A stretch of 8,934 nt of DNA from WJMT01 sp964599635 (GCA_964599635.1 CAZRGM010000038.1:1-8934); one strand, 5' to 3'. Counted from the stretch's first letter, positions 1 to 8,125 are shown. Translations and numbers: made by a program. Notes: generated by a model not told the origin, from the sequence alone.

Positions 1-57
1 CCTTGAGGCTTATCGTCAGATGCAAATGGCTTCAGCATGTTAAAGGATATACACCTT

Positions 58-93
58 AAAAAAAGATCAGATTTGGTCTTGACAACCAGACCA
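58..93 (-). terminator. Weak candidate terminator downstream of the three-gene unit
   Basis: Read on the minus strand, TGGTCT (93-88) and AGACCA (79-74) form a 6-bp stem with an 8-nt loop. A run of seven T follows at 64-58. The T-run lies 9 nt past the stem rather than directly after it, so this is not a textbook intrinsic terminator. Its position, about 110 nt past the stop of the last gene, fits the end of the transcript. The rest of 1-201 is AT-rich and shows no other convincing signal. Confidence 0.3.
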
Positions 94-201
94 CTTCAGT
101 CCGTCCAATATTAAGATTTCTCCTCCTTGCTTTATCAATATAAAAAAAGATAATTTCTTAGGATCCTCCATCCAAAATCCCAAAAGAAGACAAAAGAATG
201 G

Positions 202-2592
202 TCAATAAGCTAACCCGCAAAATTTCCCGTTGAGCCAGTCAACGGTTTTTTCCACAATAAAGTTTGACCAAATCGTGTCAGCAAGAAGGTGCCCGGTGAG
301 CTTGCCCAGCATATAATTGCACACAGTATCCCATATGCATTTTGCCACGGCCAGTTTATTCTGCTCGGTGGTATTTCCTCCGGCAAGTGCATAAGCGGCT
401 GCGTTCATGATGCAGTTAAAAATATCCATATATGACTCGATTTGAAGTTTGAGCTGGATCATGGTCTGAGCGACCTCTGCGTATTCAACTATGGCCTGGC
501 CTTGGCCGTGCGTTCCTATACCGAGGGTATGACCTGTTTCAGGATCGATCCTCCACCAGGCGGGGCATTCTTCCCCATTGATTTTAAAGGCCTTTTTTGG
601 CGCAATAACCAAATAGCCATTCTCAAGGTCCTGCTTTATGCGTTTACTTGAATCTTCGTCGAGCTCAAGATTTGTAAGACCTTTATCTTCTACTCCGGCA
701 AGGGTTATCCACTCTGATCCTTCATTAAAAACCTCACTCGTGTTAAAAACCTTTTCTTCGGTTGGCATAATCAGGGATTCGATGTTTGTGTCAAGAACTC
801 CCTGGCTCAAACGGATAAGAAAATTTTGTTCCTGGATGACAGACACGTCATTTTCAATGATGTCCATGCTTCTGCATTTCACAAGCTTTCCCTCAGGACT
901 CAGCCTTAATTGAGAATGAAAGCTGATGAGATTGGGGTGATCAAGAAAGATTCCTTTTTTGGCCCATCCGAATTTGGACCTGGCCAGAGCCAGATCATAC
1001 ATCTTTCCTGGCGGGGAAGTGATTTCCGCTATTTGGTTGAGCACCTGCTGGAGGTCCGGTTGTTTGAGTCCTGTGAAAAGCTCAAGGATGGTCTCTTGAT
1101 TGGACAGCAAGTTTTCAACGGTCAGATATTCAAGAAATTCAGTAGAAAATCGGGAGGTGATAATAAGGACTTCAGTCTCGCCGAGCATGCTGAGGCAGCG
1201 ATTCATCTGGCCGTTAGTTTTTATGTCAGGGGCAGAAATGTTTTCCTCCGCCCTTTGGGCCGGCCCGAGAATGTCGAAAACTTCTCTTCGTATGGTACGG
1301 GCGGGTTGACCCGGAGAACAAATTTCGTATTCAATCCACTCCGCAGTAAGATAAGAATCTTTTGCCGGTTCCTCCTTCTTATCCTGCGCACCAAAGGCTC
1401 TGAACAGACTCCGGCTGAATGCCCCGACTCCTCCTGAGCCTGATTTCTTTTCAACCAAGGCACCGGTGTGGTTAAACATGGTTCCCTGTATTTCATCTGA
1501 GTCAACCGTCAGAGTGGGGACCCATGTTTTTTGTTCGAAAATGACATTCTTCAAATTTAAGATGAGGTCCTCAGCTTCAAAAAGAGTTTTGTCTGTTGGC
1601 CAATCCAGCGGATAATGGCGGATCAGGATCCGGCTGTCAAAGAGTTCATCCGGCTGGATTGTGTGCTCAAGCACTGTCTTCTCGCTGACCTCGCCGCTTT
1701 CCCACTGCTCAATGATAAGGCGGATGTGAATAAGGTGGGCTTCCTCCTCATCCAGGTCATGCGCATCGAAAAAGGCATCCGGATTCGAAAGAGTCTGGCC
1801 CGGCTTAAAGTCCGAAAAACTGGGGTCCAGATCCACCCATGTCCCGTTTTTACTGGCATGGACCCACCAGTGCTCTTTGAGCGCCTCTCTATTCCGGGCG
1901 TCATGGTCAACATAATCCACAGCACCCGAGTTTTTAACAGCTAAAGCCAAAGCTTCTGCCTGTTTTTCCGCTCTTGATTGTATTTTCTTCTCCAGCGCTT
2001 CCCGTGCTTCGATCTGATCATTTAAATCCTTATCAAGCCTGCCTTTATCCATATCGAATCTTAGAGAAAAATTTTCTGAACGCTCATTTTGATACGCAGA
2101 TCCACGCTCCTCTTCAGGAAAAGGGAAAGACTTCGCACGCTGCCGCAGCTTCTGTAAAAGGAGGCCTGCCTCATCATCCGGAAGGGTGCTCCTCGCCAAA
2201 CGAACCTCATAACCTGCTTCATAAAGAAGCTCATTAAGAAGAAGCGCTCGGTCCAGACTGTTTCCAACCCTGTCCATGAGTACGCCTCTCGGCCCCCGGA
2301 GAGTGCCTCTGTAAGGAACAAGCAGGGTGTTGTCTCTGACCCATTGATAAAGCGCTTCTAGATTGTCGTCCACCACATCCACCAGAGCTTCGGGACTGAA
2401 GCTCTTTTTATCCAGTTCTTCTCTCCATTCCTCAAGCTGTTCGTACATGTTTTCCAGCTCAGCCAGGGCCTCACCGATCTTTTCTTCTCCGGGAAGGTCT
2501 TGCCTTTTATTCTGACCATTTAAGGAGATGAAAGACACGACACAGAAGAGAAGAAAAACAGTAAAAAGTCTGCCTATTTTTGTCTTGTTCAT
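202..2592 (-). CDS. Exported transglutaminase-like fold protein with Ser in place of the catalytic Cys
   Basis: This is a 796-residue protein. Residues 7-25 form a hydrophobic signal peptide or anchor after a basic start (MNKTKIGR), so it acts outside the cytoplasm. Residues ~35-62 are charged and probably helical. The transglutaminase-like core spans about 75-265. The stretch RGPRGVLMDRVGNSLDRALLLNEL (seen around 99-122) matches the helix that normally begins with the nucleophilic Cys, but here the residue is Ser112. His241 (in HWWVH) and Asp256 (in WVDLDPS) fit the other two triad positions. Between them lies a charged, coiled-coil-like insert (~160-225). The large C-terminal part has a WWRIDPETG motif (679-687) and a final hydrophobic region with four Cys (727, 752, 758, 792). 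The family assignment comes from recognising these motifs. Whether it is an enzyme, a pseudoenzyme or a binding protein is open. The gene is last in the unit, and its ATG overlaps the preceding stop. Confidence 0.85.
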   Translation of the reverse strand: MNKTKIGRLFTVFLLFCVVSFISLNGQNKRQDLPGEEKIGEALAELENMYEQLEEWREELDKKSFSPEALVDVVDDNLEALYQWVRDNTLLVPYRGTLRGPRGVLMDRVGNSLDRALLLNELLYEAGYEVRLARSTLPDDEAGLLLQKLRQRAKSFPFPEEERGSAYQNERSENFSLRFDMDKGRLDKDLNDQIEAREALEKKIQSRAEKQAEALALAVKNSGAVDYVDHDARNREALKEHWWVHASKNGTWVDLDPSFSDFKPGQTLSNPDAFFDAHDLDEEEAHLIHIRLIIEQWESGEVSEKTVLEHTIQPDELFDSRILIRHYPLDWPTDKTLFEAEDLILNLKNVIFEQKTWVPTLTVDSDEIQGTMFNHTGALVEKKSGSGGVGAFSRSLFRAFGAQDKKEEPAKDSYLTAEWIEYEICSPGQPARTIRREVFDILGPAQRAEENISAPDIKTNGQMNRCLSMLGETEVLIITSRFSTEFLEYLTVENLLSNQETILELFTGLKQPDLQQVLNQIAEITSPPGKMYDLALARSKFGWAKKGIFLDHPNLISFHSQLRLSPEGKLVKCRSMDIIENDVSVIQEQNFLIRLSQGVLDTNIESLIMPTEEKVFNTSEVFNEGSEWITLAGVEDKGLTNLELDEDSSKRIKQDLENGYLVIAPKKAFKINGEECPAWWRIDPETGHTLGIGTHGQGQAIVEYAEVAQTMIQLKLQIESYMDIFNCIMNAAAYALAGGNTTEQNKLAVAKCIWDTVCNYMLGKLTGHLLADTIWSNFIVEKTVDWLNGKFCGLAY

Positions 2593-2602
2593 AAAGCCTC
2601 CT
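2589..2602 (-). promoter_or_regulatory. ATGA overlap and embedded RBS: translational coupling of the VWA and transglutaminase-like genes
   Basis: The TGA of the upstream gene (2591-2589) and the ATG of the downstream gene (2592-2590) share bases as ATGA. A perfect AGGAGG (2602-2597) lies 4 nt before the ATG, within the last codons of the upstream gene (Gln-Glu-Ala-Leu). Ribosomes finishing the VWA protein can restart directly on the transglutaminase-like gene. This suggests linked production and a close functional relation. It also fixes the start of the downstream gene. Confidence 0.85.
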
Positions 2603-5600
2603 GATGGGATTCCTCAAGGATCCACTTGTCATCCTTCCTGACCAGCGTAAAGGTGAGGATCTGGTCAGCTTTAATAAAAATTTTTTGCTCTATGACTTCC
2701 GGTACCACCATCAACCTCAAAGCATAGGAACCTTCGGTAAGCTCAACGGGATTTCCTCCGACAAAGCCGCTTCCGACAGTCTCCCCTTTATCATCCGTAA
2801 CGGTGAATTCGACCTGAAGAGTCTCTTCAAGGGAAGAGAAAAGCTCATTCGCATTCTTGGCATCCAGATATTTCCCGATTGTGGACCGTGCGATCGATTC
2901 CAGCTGACCGCGGTGCTCAGCTTCCTGTATACCGAATCCTATGATATGAAGACTGAGATCCACTCCCATCTTTTTAACCTGTACATCAATAGAGTGAATA
3001 TCACCTCCGCAGCTTTCGATCCCGTCGCTTATGAGAACAATAGTTCCTTTGTCTATGGTTTTAAAATCCCCGGCTGTCTGAAGCACTGAGTAAACCAGCG
3101 GTGTTTTGCCTTTTGGTTTTATGGAACGGACCATTTCTGTCATCTCCTGCTTTTGAACAGGCCCCATAGGCACGACCAGTTCTGTATCTTCGCATGCTCG
3201 GCTGTCTCTTAAAGAATAGCGGTGTCCGTACAGACGCAGGCCCACATTCATGTTCTCAGGAAGGCCGGTGATGATCTGCTCTAGCACTTCTTTGGCAATG
3301 GAAATTTTGCTTTTTCCCTGAATCTGTCCCCACATTGAATTGGAAGCATCCACGATCAGCTCTACATTATTGACTGTGGCTTTTTCTTCTCCTCCCCCAA
3401 AAAGAATTTGGAGAGAACCCTGTTTTTTAACTTTTATCTCTTCCTTTGGCTTTTCTTCTTTTTTCAATTCAGCCCGAATAAGGTAGGGGATAGCCGAAGT
3501 GAACTGTTCAAATATTGTTTTGGCGCTTTGTTCGATCTGCTCATCCGAGGGCGAGTGATAGAACTGACCTCCAGTAGAGTAGGCGATCTCACTGAAGATC
3601 TGATTCAATGTGTTGTCAAAATAATCTGATTTGCTGTGCCATCCGGGCTGGACTCCTATCGTAGAGAATATGACGCCCGTATCAAGGATAGCATCCCAGA
3701 GCTCTATGTAGGCAAGCTTCCACTCACTCTGCTGACAGACAAGTTCATCAAGCACAGCGATCACAGCTCTGTTTCCGTCTTTGACTTTGACCTCATCAAT
3801 GGCCGTGTGCAGCCCGTTAAAGGTGTCTGTCTGCCCGGCTCCCAGGACTTCACTTTCCGCTGCTTTTGTGAGCTGAGCAGGGTCCCGTGTGAAATCAGAC
3901 AGCATAAAAACTTCGTCCGTGTATTTCATCAGCTTGAGCTCCAGCCCTGCTTTAATGTTGGTTAAATACCCTCTAAGGACTTTTTTCACCGTAGGGACAC
4001 TGACCTTCATGGAGCCGCTGTCGTCATAAACAAGGACCACATAAATCTCAGGCTGCGTGATGTGAAGGAAATAGTCGCCTGGCGCAACGCTGTAGGTCAT
4101 GACCTGTGTGTCCCCTGTGACCTTGATGTCAGAAGGGGAGAGATCGGCACCTTCACTGGATTGAAGGACAGCCCTTGCGTTCACAATACCGAATTTTCGA
4201 AACGATACCTCCAGTTTCTCATCTTTGATATCCGGAAGGGGGATTTTAAAGATATCCTGATTGTTTTTTGATACTTCTCCTCCCAAAAATTTTCGAAGAG
4301 GAAGTATCTGGGCTTCCTGGATGCTGTTATTGGATTCCTTTTCTCTGAGCTCGACCTGTTCCATCATTTCCGCTGCGGTCATCTGCTCTCCTCTTTTTTT
4401 AAAGTACCCACTGACAAATATCTCCGGGATCTCAATTTCTTCCTCACTATAAGCTTCTGTGATCTGGATTTTCAGGTATTTGGCTGTTGTGGGAAGCACG
4501 TCAAATTCCTGCAGGCTATCCGGTTTCTCTTTGATATTGATTTCAGTTAGAGACTCAAATCCTGTTTTCGGGGTGTTGTTTGAAACAGAGAATTTAATTT
4601 TTTTGGGGATGTATTCTTCTCCTACCTGAATACCGATTTTATGGATCTCAGCGAATCTTCCCTGAGGAAAGCAGAACACAGCTTCTCTGGGAAGATCGCC
4701 GTCTTCAAAGTCAAAATAAAACGTATCCCCCTTGTAATCAGTTTGATTCAGGCTGTGATCGATCATTCGGTTCCATTCATAATAAACAGGGGGAGTTGAC
4801 CTGTAGATCACGGCAGCTCCTCTTCTGGAGGATAGAAGGTCCTGCATTGCTTTTTCGGGCGGATTATCCGGGTCAAGCTGGCTGACCTTGATGTCAGAAA
4901 ACAAATAGCTTCCCCTGCCGAGGGGAGAGATGTCCGAGGCCTCCAGCCCGATTTTCCCCCTTTTTGAACGGCTGTCCTCTATGTCAAAGACCACCTGGCC
5001 GTCTGCGGTGAACACAAGACGGTCTGCCACAGCTTTCAGCTCGATATCCATATATTTTCCGGCTTTCTCTTCCGGAATAAACATCTCGGCAAAAGACAGA
5101 AGTTCGAGTCCCTGGGCAGAGAAAAGAGACATCTCGAACCGGTCGTCCCTTTTGTTGTACCCCACACGGTAGTAATGCTGTGGATCTTTATAGCCAAAAA
5201 CAATACCGAAATACCGGCCGAAGCCGCCTTTTCTTGTAATAGGCATCACACGAAAAGAAACGGAAAAATTCTCCCAATCGTCTTTCTCAGTAACAAGAAG
5301 AGTGGCTGATTCTTCCGTTGTGTTCCGGCATGAGATCCCTGAAAATTCAGTCAGAACGGGTTTCCAGATGCTTTTATCCGGTTCGGCTTCAGGGTCGTCC
5401 CATAACTCCCATCCGTCGAGGTCTTCTGATTTAAAGTCGCTGTGAAAGGATATTTCCTGTGCGGGCGGGGAGCTATCTGCTATTGACTCCCCGGAATCCT
5501 TATCTGAAGATTTTATAAAGCGTCCGTAGGCATAGATCTCACCTATAAGGATCTGCTTTCCCACCCTTTCAATAGACTTTTTCTCCTGCTGGGGATCCAG

Positions 5601-6674
5601 TCCGCTGGGTCCGGAAGTCAATATTTTTATCTTTAAGTATTTCGCTTTTACGGGTTTGACCTCATATTCCTGATAATCTTTTTTTTCAGGGTCTATCTCA
5701 AAAGTTCCGATGGATTGAAAGCCTTCAGTCCTTTCCTGGGATGTGAGAAATTCAATGCTTCCGGGGAGCCACAGTTGAGACACGGAGATACCTATTTTCT
5801 GCACTTCCGCTTCTTTCTCTTCAGGAAAGGAAAAAACCACTTCATAAGGAAGCTCGTTTTCTTTAAGGAACAGGGGGAATACTCCTTTTGGGTCTGTCTC
5901 TTCCATTGTTTTTTCGTGGTCGATCAAAGCCAGATGGATCTCATTTTCGGGCGAAACTAAACGGGCTCCTCTATTGAATGAGAGGAGGTCCTGGAGAGCT
6001 CTTTCCGGCAGATCTTTTGGGGCTAATGATTTTACGTTCATGTGGCCGAAAAGAACTTTTTCCGTTCCCAGTCCGGATACGAAAAGGCCGCACTGACCTC
6101 TCTGGTAACGGCTGTCACTGACATCGAACAGAGTGCTTTTATCAACCATAAAACGGATGCGCTGGTCTATGAAATCAAGCTGTACGGGAATCTTTTTATT
6201 TTTCGGGCACTCGATTTCAACAAATTCAATGACATGGAATCCTTCGGGGGTTCGGCACATAAGCTTGAACCTTTCCTCTCCGGAGTCATATCCGGCCCAG
6301 TAGTAATGTTCGGGATCCTGAAATGCGAAGACCAGACCAAAAGATATTCCTTCTTCTCCTTGATCACCGAATCGAATAAAGCTGGTGTTTATGGAATAAT
6401 GGCCCCATGATTTTTCTCCGGTAAGCAGCAGGGAGGCGCATTTGTTCGCATCGTTTTTTATGCCTGAAGCTTCAGTAAGCATGACATCCCAATGGCTCGG
6501 GCCTCTAGCTTCAGGATTGTCCCAAATTTCCCATTTCATCTGCCGGGTCAGTATGTTCTCATCTGAAGAAAGGGGAATAAACTGTACATCATTGTTAGAA
6601 TAAGTATTTGAGAAAGAAGGAAGAAAACAGAGAATGAGAAAGGCAGTGATGATTAATTTTGTTGCTTTTTTCAT
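2589..6674 (-). CDS. Exported multidomain protein: duplicated jelly-roll/discoidin-like module plus two VWA domains
   Basis: This is a 1361-residue protein. The start ATG has AGGAG 7 nt upstream, followed by a signal peptide (MKKATKLIITAFLILCFLPS, cleavage near residues 22-27). Domains in order: LamG/concanavalin-like (~45-215) with a discoidin-like domain (~220-386); a second copy of the pair (~411-600 and ~604-758); a pre-peptidase-C-like beta domain (~780-872); VWA 1 (~876-1062); a charged Lys/Glu linker (~1068-1085); VWA 2 (~1103-1286); and a small beta domain (~1287-1350). MIDAS residues are visible in VWA 1 (D884-x-S886-x-S888, T951, D976) and VWA 2 (D1109-x-S1111-x-S1113, T1191, D1217 in LISDG). 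These suggest metal-dependent binding of a protein partner, with the jelly-roll domains perhaps binding glycans. The partner is not known. It is the middle gene of the unit, 79 nt after the preceding gene and coupled to the next. Confidence 0.88.
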   Translation of the reverse strand: MKKATKLIITAFLILCFLPSFSNTYSNNDVQFIPLSSDENILTRQMKWEIWDNPEARGPSHWDVMLTEASGIKNDANKCASLLLTGEKSWGHYSINTSFIRFGDQGEEGISFGLVFAFQDPEHYYWAGYDSGEERFKLMCRTPEGFHVIEFVEIECPKNKKIPVQLDFIDQRIRFMVDKSTLFDVSDSRYQRGQCGLFVSGLGTEKVLFGHMNVKSLAPKDLPERALQDLLSFNRGARLVSPENEIHLALIDHEKTMEETDPKGVFPLFLKENELPYEVVFSFPEEKEAEVQKIGISVSQLWLPGSIEFLTSQERTEGFQSIGTFEIDPEKKDYQEYEVKPVKAKYLKIKILTSGPSGLDPQQEKKSIERVGKQILIGEIYAYGRFIKSSDKDSGESIADSSPPAQEISFHSDFKSEDLDGWELWDDPEAEPDKSIWKPVLTEFSGISCRNTTEESATLLVTEKDDWENFSVSFRVMPITRKGGFGRYFGIVFGYKDPQHYYRVGYNKRDDRFEMSLFSAQGLELLSFAEMFIPEEKAGKYMDIELKAVADRLVFTADGQVVFDIEDSRSKRGKIGLEASDISPLGRGSYLFSDIKVSQLDPDNPPEKAMQDLLSSRRGAAVIYRSTPPVYYEWNRMIDHSLNQTDYKGDTFYFDFEDGDLPREAVFCFPQGRFAEIHKIGIQVGEEYIPKKIKFSVSNNTPKTGFESLTEINIKEKPDSLQEFDVLPTTAKYLKIQITEAYSEEEIEIPEIFVSGYFKKRGEQMTAAEMMEQVELREKESNNSIQEAQILPLRKFLGGEVSKNNQDIFKIPLPDIKDEKLEVSFRKFGIVNARAVLQSSEGADLSPSDIKVTGDTQVMTYSVAPGDYFLHITQPEIYVVLVYDDSGSMKVSVPTVKKVLRGYLTNIKAGLELKLMKYTDEVFMLSDFTRDPAQLTKAAESEVLGAGQTDTFNGLHTAIDEVKVKDGNRAVIAVLDELVCQQSEWKLAYIELWDAILDTGVIFSTIGVQPGWHSKSDYFDNTLNQIFSEIAYSTGGQFYHSPSDEQIEQSAKTIFEQFTSAIPYLIRAELKKEEKPKEEIKVKKQGSLQILFGGGEEKATVNNVELIVDASNSMWGQIQGKSKISIAKEVLEQIITGLPENMNVGLRLYGHRYSLRDSRACEDTELVVPMGPVQKQEMTEMVRSIKPKGKTPLVYSVLQTAGDFKTIDKGTIVLISDGIESCGGDIHSIDVQVKKMGVDLSLHIIGFGIQEAEHRGQLESIARSTIGKYLDAKNANELFSSLEETLQVEFTVTDDKGETVGSGFVGGNPVELTEGSYALRLMVVPEVIEQKIFIKADQILTFTLVRKDDKWILEESHQEAL
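2817..3368 (-). other. Second VWA domain (residues ~1103-1286)
   Basis: The strand VELIVDASNSM carries the MIDAS DxSxS (D1109, S1111, S1113). GKTPL supplies the metal-binding Thr (T1191), and LISDGIESCGGD supplies the Asp (D1217). All three MIDAS loops are intact. The domain is of the bacterial type in which a CxGD element follows the DG loop; the paired cysteines C1161 and C1222 could form a disulfide in the envelope. It is more canonical than VWA 1. Confidence 0.85.
3489..4049 (-). other. First VWA domain (residues ~876-1062)
   Basis: IYVVLVYDDSGSM begins the domain with an intact DxSxS (D884, S886, S888). QTDTFNGL carries the Thr position (T951). The third loop reads AVLDELV, so the Asp (D976) is kept but the usual Gly of the DG pair is Glu. 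A helical insert around 980-1020 follows. The sequence differs enough from VWA 2 that this is not a recent duplication. Confidence 0.8.
4401..5444 (-). repeat. Protein-level tandem module, copy 2 (residues ~411-758)
   Basis: This is the second copy of the jelly-roll plus discoidin-like pair. Landmarks in order: GWELWDDPEA, LTEFSGI, ATLLVTEKDDW, a GIVFGYKDPQHYYRVGY strand pair, DSRSKRGKIGL, AMQDLLSSRRGA, HKIGIQV, TGFES and AKYLKIQI. Each has a clear counterpart in copy 1 in the same order. The similarity is at protein level only; the DNA has diverged, so the duplication is old. Confidence 0.85.
5517..6542 (-). repeat. Protein-level tandem module, copy 1 (residues ~45-386)
   Basis: Landmarks matching copy 2 are: MKWEIWDNPEA, LTEASGI, ASLLLTGEKSW, GLVFAFQDPEHYYWAGY, DSRYQRGQCGL, ALQDLLSFNRGA, QKIGISV, EGFQS and AKYLKIKI. 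The first half resembles the LamG-like domain family whose core reads roughly FRYQDPxNYYR. The second half resembles an F5/8 type C (discoidin) fold. The fold assignment is by pattern and was not computed. Copy 1 is shorter than copy 2 by a few loops. Confidence 0.85.
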
Positions 6675-6681
6675 GATTTTT

Positions 6682-6686
6682 CTCCT
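6682..6686 (-). promoter_or_regulatory. Ribosome binding site of the VWA gene
   Basis: AGGAG on the minus strand lies 7 nt before the ATG at 6674, which is ideal spacing and fixes the start. The rest of the 79-nt gap (6675-6753) is AT-rich. It contains a small inverted repeat (GATTT/AAATC around 6709-6723), but no good promoter or terminator, so read-through from the upstream gene is likely. Confidence 0.75.
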
Positions 6687-6753
6687 GCAAAATTGCTTTT
6701 CCTGAACGATTTATAAAAAATCTGCAGCAATCTTGACTCGTTAATCATCCAGA

Positions 6754-8103
6754 CTATTTGTTAATGTTTGATATGTCTATGTTTTTTTCGCTTTCAAAAC
6801 CCCTGAAGTACAGAACAGACGGCAGTGAATTTGTTTGAAAAGCCAGCTGGAATCGGACAAAGGTTTCCGGGGGGATGATGAAAGGGGAGGGCGGTCTGTG
6901 AAAAAGGGAATCAGTAAGATCTTCATGTATATGAATCTCCCTGCCTTCATCCATAAGAATGAATTGCTGGTCTCTCATGATTTCTATTCCGGAATTCACC
7001 AGGGATTGAATACCAAGGTCGAGGGCTACGGAGGAGCCCATCTTTTCCGCGGTAAAAACCATGACCTTCATGGTGCTGCCGTCTTGGTGAGAGGCGGCAG
7101 GCTCGGGAATCCTTATTTCTTTTCCAGGCGAAAAAGAAAGGTCAAAAACGTTGTTCTGGATGCGGATTCCGAAGGAATCAATCCGGGAAGATTCGGGGAT
7201 AAGGAAAAACACTTCCTGGCTCTGGAAAAATTCAGGTGTGAAGCGGATAAATCCATCGTCTGTAGTGGTGCCTCCCACGGCATAATAGAAATATCCTCCG
7301 TCCGCGGTAAGCCAGAGGTATTCCTCGGGATCTATCTGAACGATATTTTTTATGCTGTCCCCGGATAGGCTTCTGCCACTCAGGTGGACTGCTGCGAAAC
7401 GCCATCCATCCGGAGCCGGTTCCTCCTGTAACTCGCTTGAAAACGAGATGGAATGCACAGCTGCTTCTACAAAATCGCTCTTCATGTAACTCAGGGCTCC
7501 CTCGGGAGGGCTTTTATTCCCGCACGTCTCCTGAAGGCTGCCCTTTACAGGAATGCATATGTTTCCGTATTCATAATCAAAAAACTGAAAAGCCAGATTC
7601 TGCGCCCCTTCAGGGATGGAGAACACAAAGCATACGGTACGGATATCTCCTTTTTGCGGAATGGTGAAGGATTCAGAGAGGCTGACGCCTTCTTTTATTT
7701 GCTCTGTGAGAGAAGTGAGAGAATGAGTGAGCCCGTCAGCCAGGCAGTACACGTGGTCCGAGAGCTTCTCGACCCTATACGCCACATCAGCCAATACATA
7801 TTCCTGTTCGCCTTTCTTTTGTTCGGTCAAAAGTTTCACTCCCATAGTGTGGTCTTTTTTCTTTTCCAGCTTATCCTTTTCGATCTTTTGTTTCGGATGG
7901 ATATTTTCCCACTGTGTGGTGAGCAAAAGAAATGTTTTTTTCGGGGGCGCAGGCCAGCTCTCTAACTCGGAGTGAAATGAACTGCTTTTAATGAGAATCC
8001 TGACGGCTTTGTTCTCATTCGAATCCTGAGAAAAAGCATAAAGGAAAGTAAGGCTCACTAAGATAACAAAGAAAACACATCCTTTTGTTTTAATCTTTCT
8101 CAA
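6754..8103 (-). CDS. Exported protein of unknown function with three diverged DUF4352-like beta domains
   Basis: The chosen start is the TTG at 8103, giving 449 residues. AAAAAGG ends 4 nt before it, and translation from it gives a compact signal peptide (RKIKTKG basic, then FFVILVSLTFLYA, cleavage near AFS-Q). The longest reading, from ATG at 8232, adds 43 residues but would start upstream of the likely promoter and bury the signal peptide. The mature protein seems to hold three related domains (numbered from TTG): ~33-190, ~215-330 and ~345-445. The shared pattern is a SSSFHSEL or SISFSSEL opening, a LADG or TADG turn with aromatic residues, a FTIP/FTPE segment, and a FxIP(E) strand before the end. 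Domain 3 is shorter. The layout resembles DUF4352-type extracytoplasmic domains, a match by pattern only. No catalytic motif is seen. It is the first gene of the unit, and a structural or ligand-binding role beside the VWA protein is an inference. Confidence 0.78.
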   Translation of the reverse strand: MRKIKTKGCVFFVILVSLTFLYAFSQDSNENKAVRILIKSSSFHSELESWPAPPKKTFLLLTTQWENIHPKQKIEKDKLEKKKDHTMGVKLLTEQKKGEQEYVLADVAYRVEKLSDHVYCLADGLTHSLTSLTEQIKEGVSLSESFTIPQKGDIRTVCFVFSIPEGAQNLAFQFFDYEYGNICIPVKGSLQETCGNKSPPEGALSYMKSDFVEAAVHSISFSSELQEEPAPDGWRFAAVHLSGRSLSGDSIKNIVQIDPEEYLWLTADGGYFYYAVGGTTTDDGFIRFTPEFFQSQEVFFLIPESSRIDSFGIRIQNNVFDLSFSPGKEIRIPEPAASHQDGSTMKVMVFTAEKMGSSVALDLGIQSLVNSGIEIMRDQQFILMDEGREIHIHEDLTDSLFHRPPSPFIIPPETFVRFQLAFQTNSLPSVLYFRGFESEKNIDISNINK

Positions 8104-8125
8104 TGTACCTTTTTGCTTACCACAT

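Noticed and set aside
2..43. Possible C-terminal tail of a rightward gene entering from the left edge (reads LEAYRQMQMASAC, then TAA at 41-43)
   Set aside because: Only 13 residues are visible and no motif can be recognised. It is plausible as a convergent gene end but cannot be supported from this window.
80..126. Strong minus-strand SD-like AAGGAGGAG (near 126-118) followed by a TTG
   Set aside because: The only frames after it are about 15 codons and lack an ATG, and no sensible product results. Taken as chance in a purine-rich stretch.
910..1437. Long plus-strand open frame (175 codons) across the transglutaminase-like gene
   Set aside because: Antisense shadow of a well-supported gene: no RBS, no recognisable domain, and composition mirrors the real frame.
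6835..7368. Plus-strand open frame (177 codons) opposite gene A
   Set aside because: Antisense shadow; its translation has no motif and no hydrophobic pattern fitting a fold, while the minus frame has a signal peptide and repeats.
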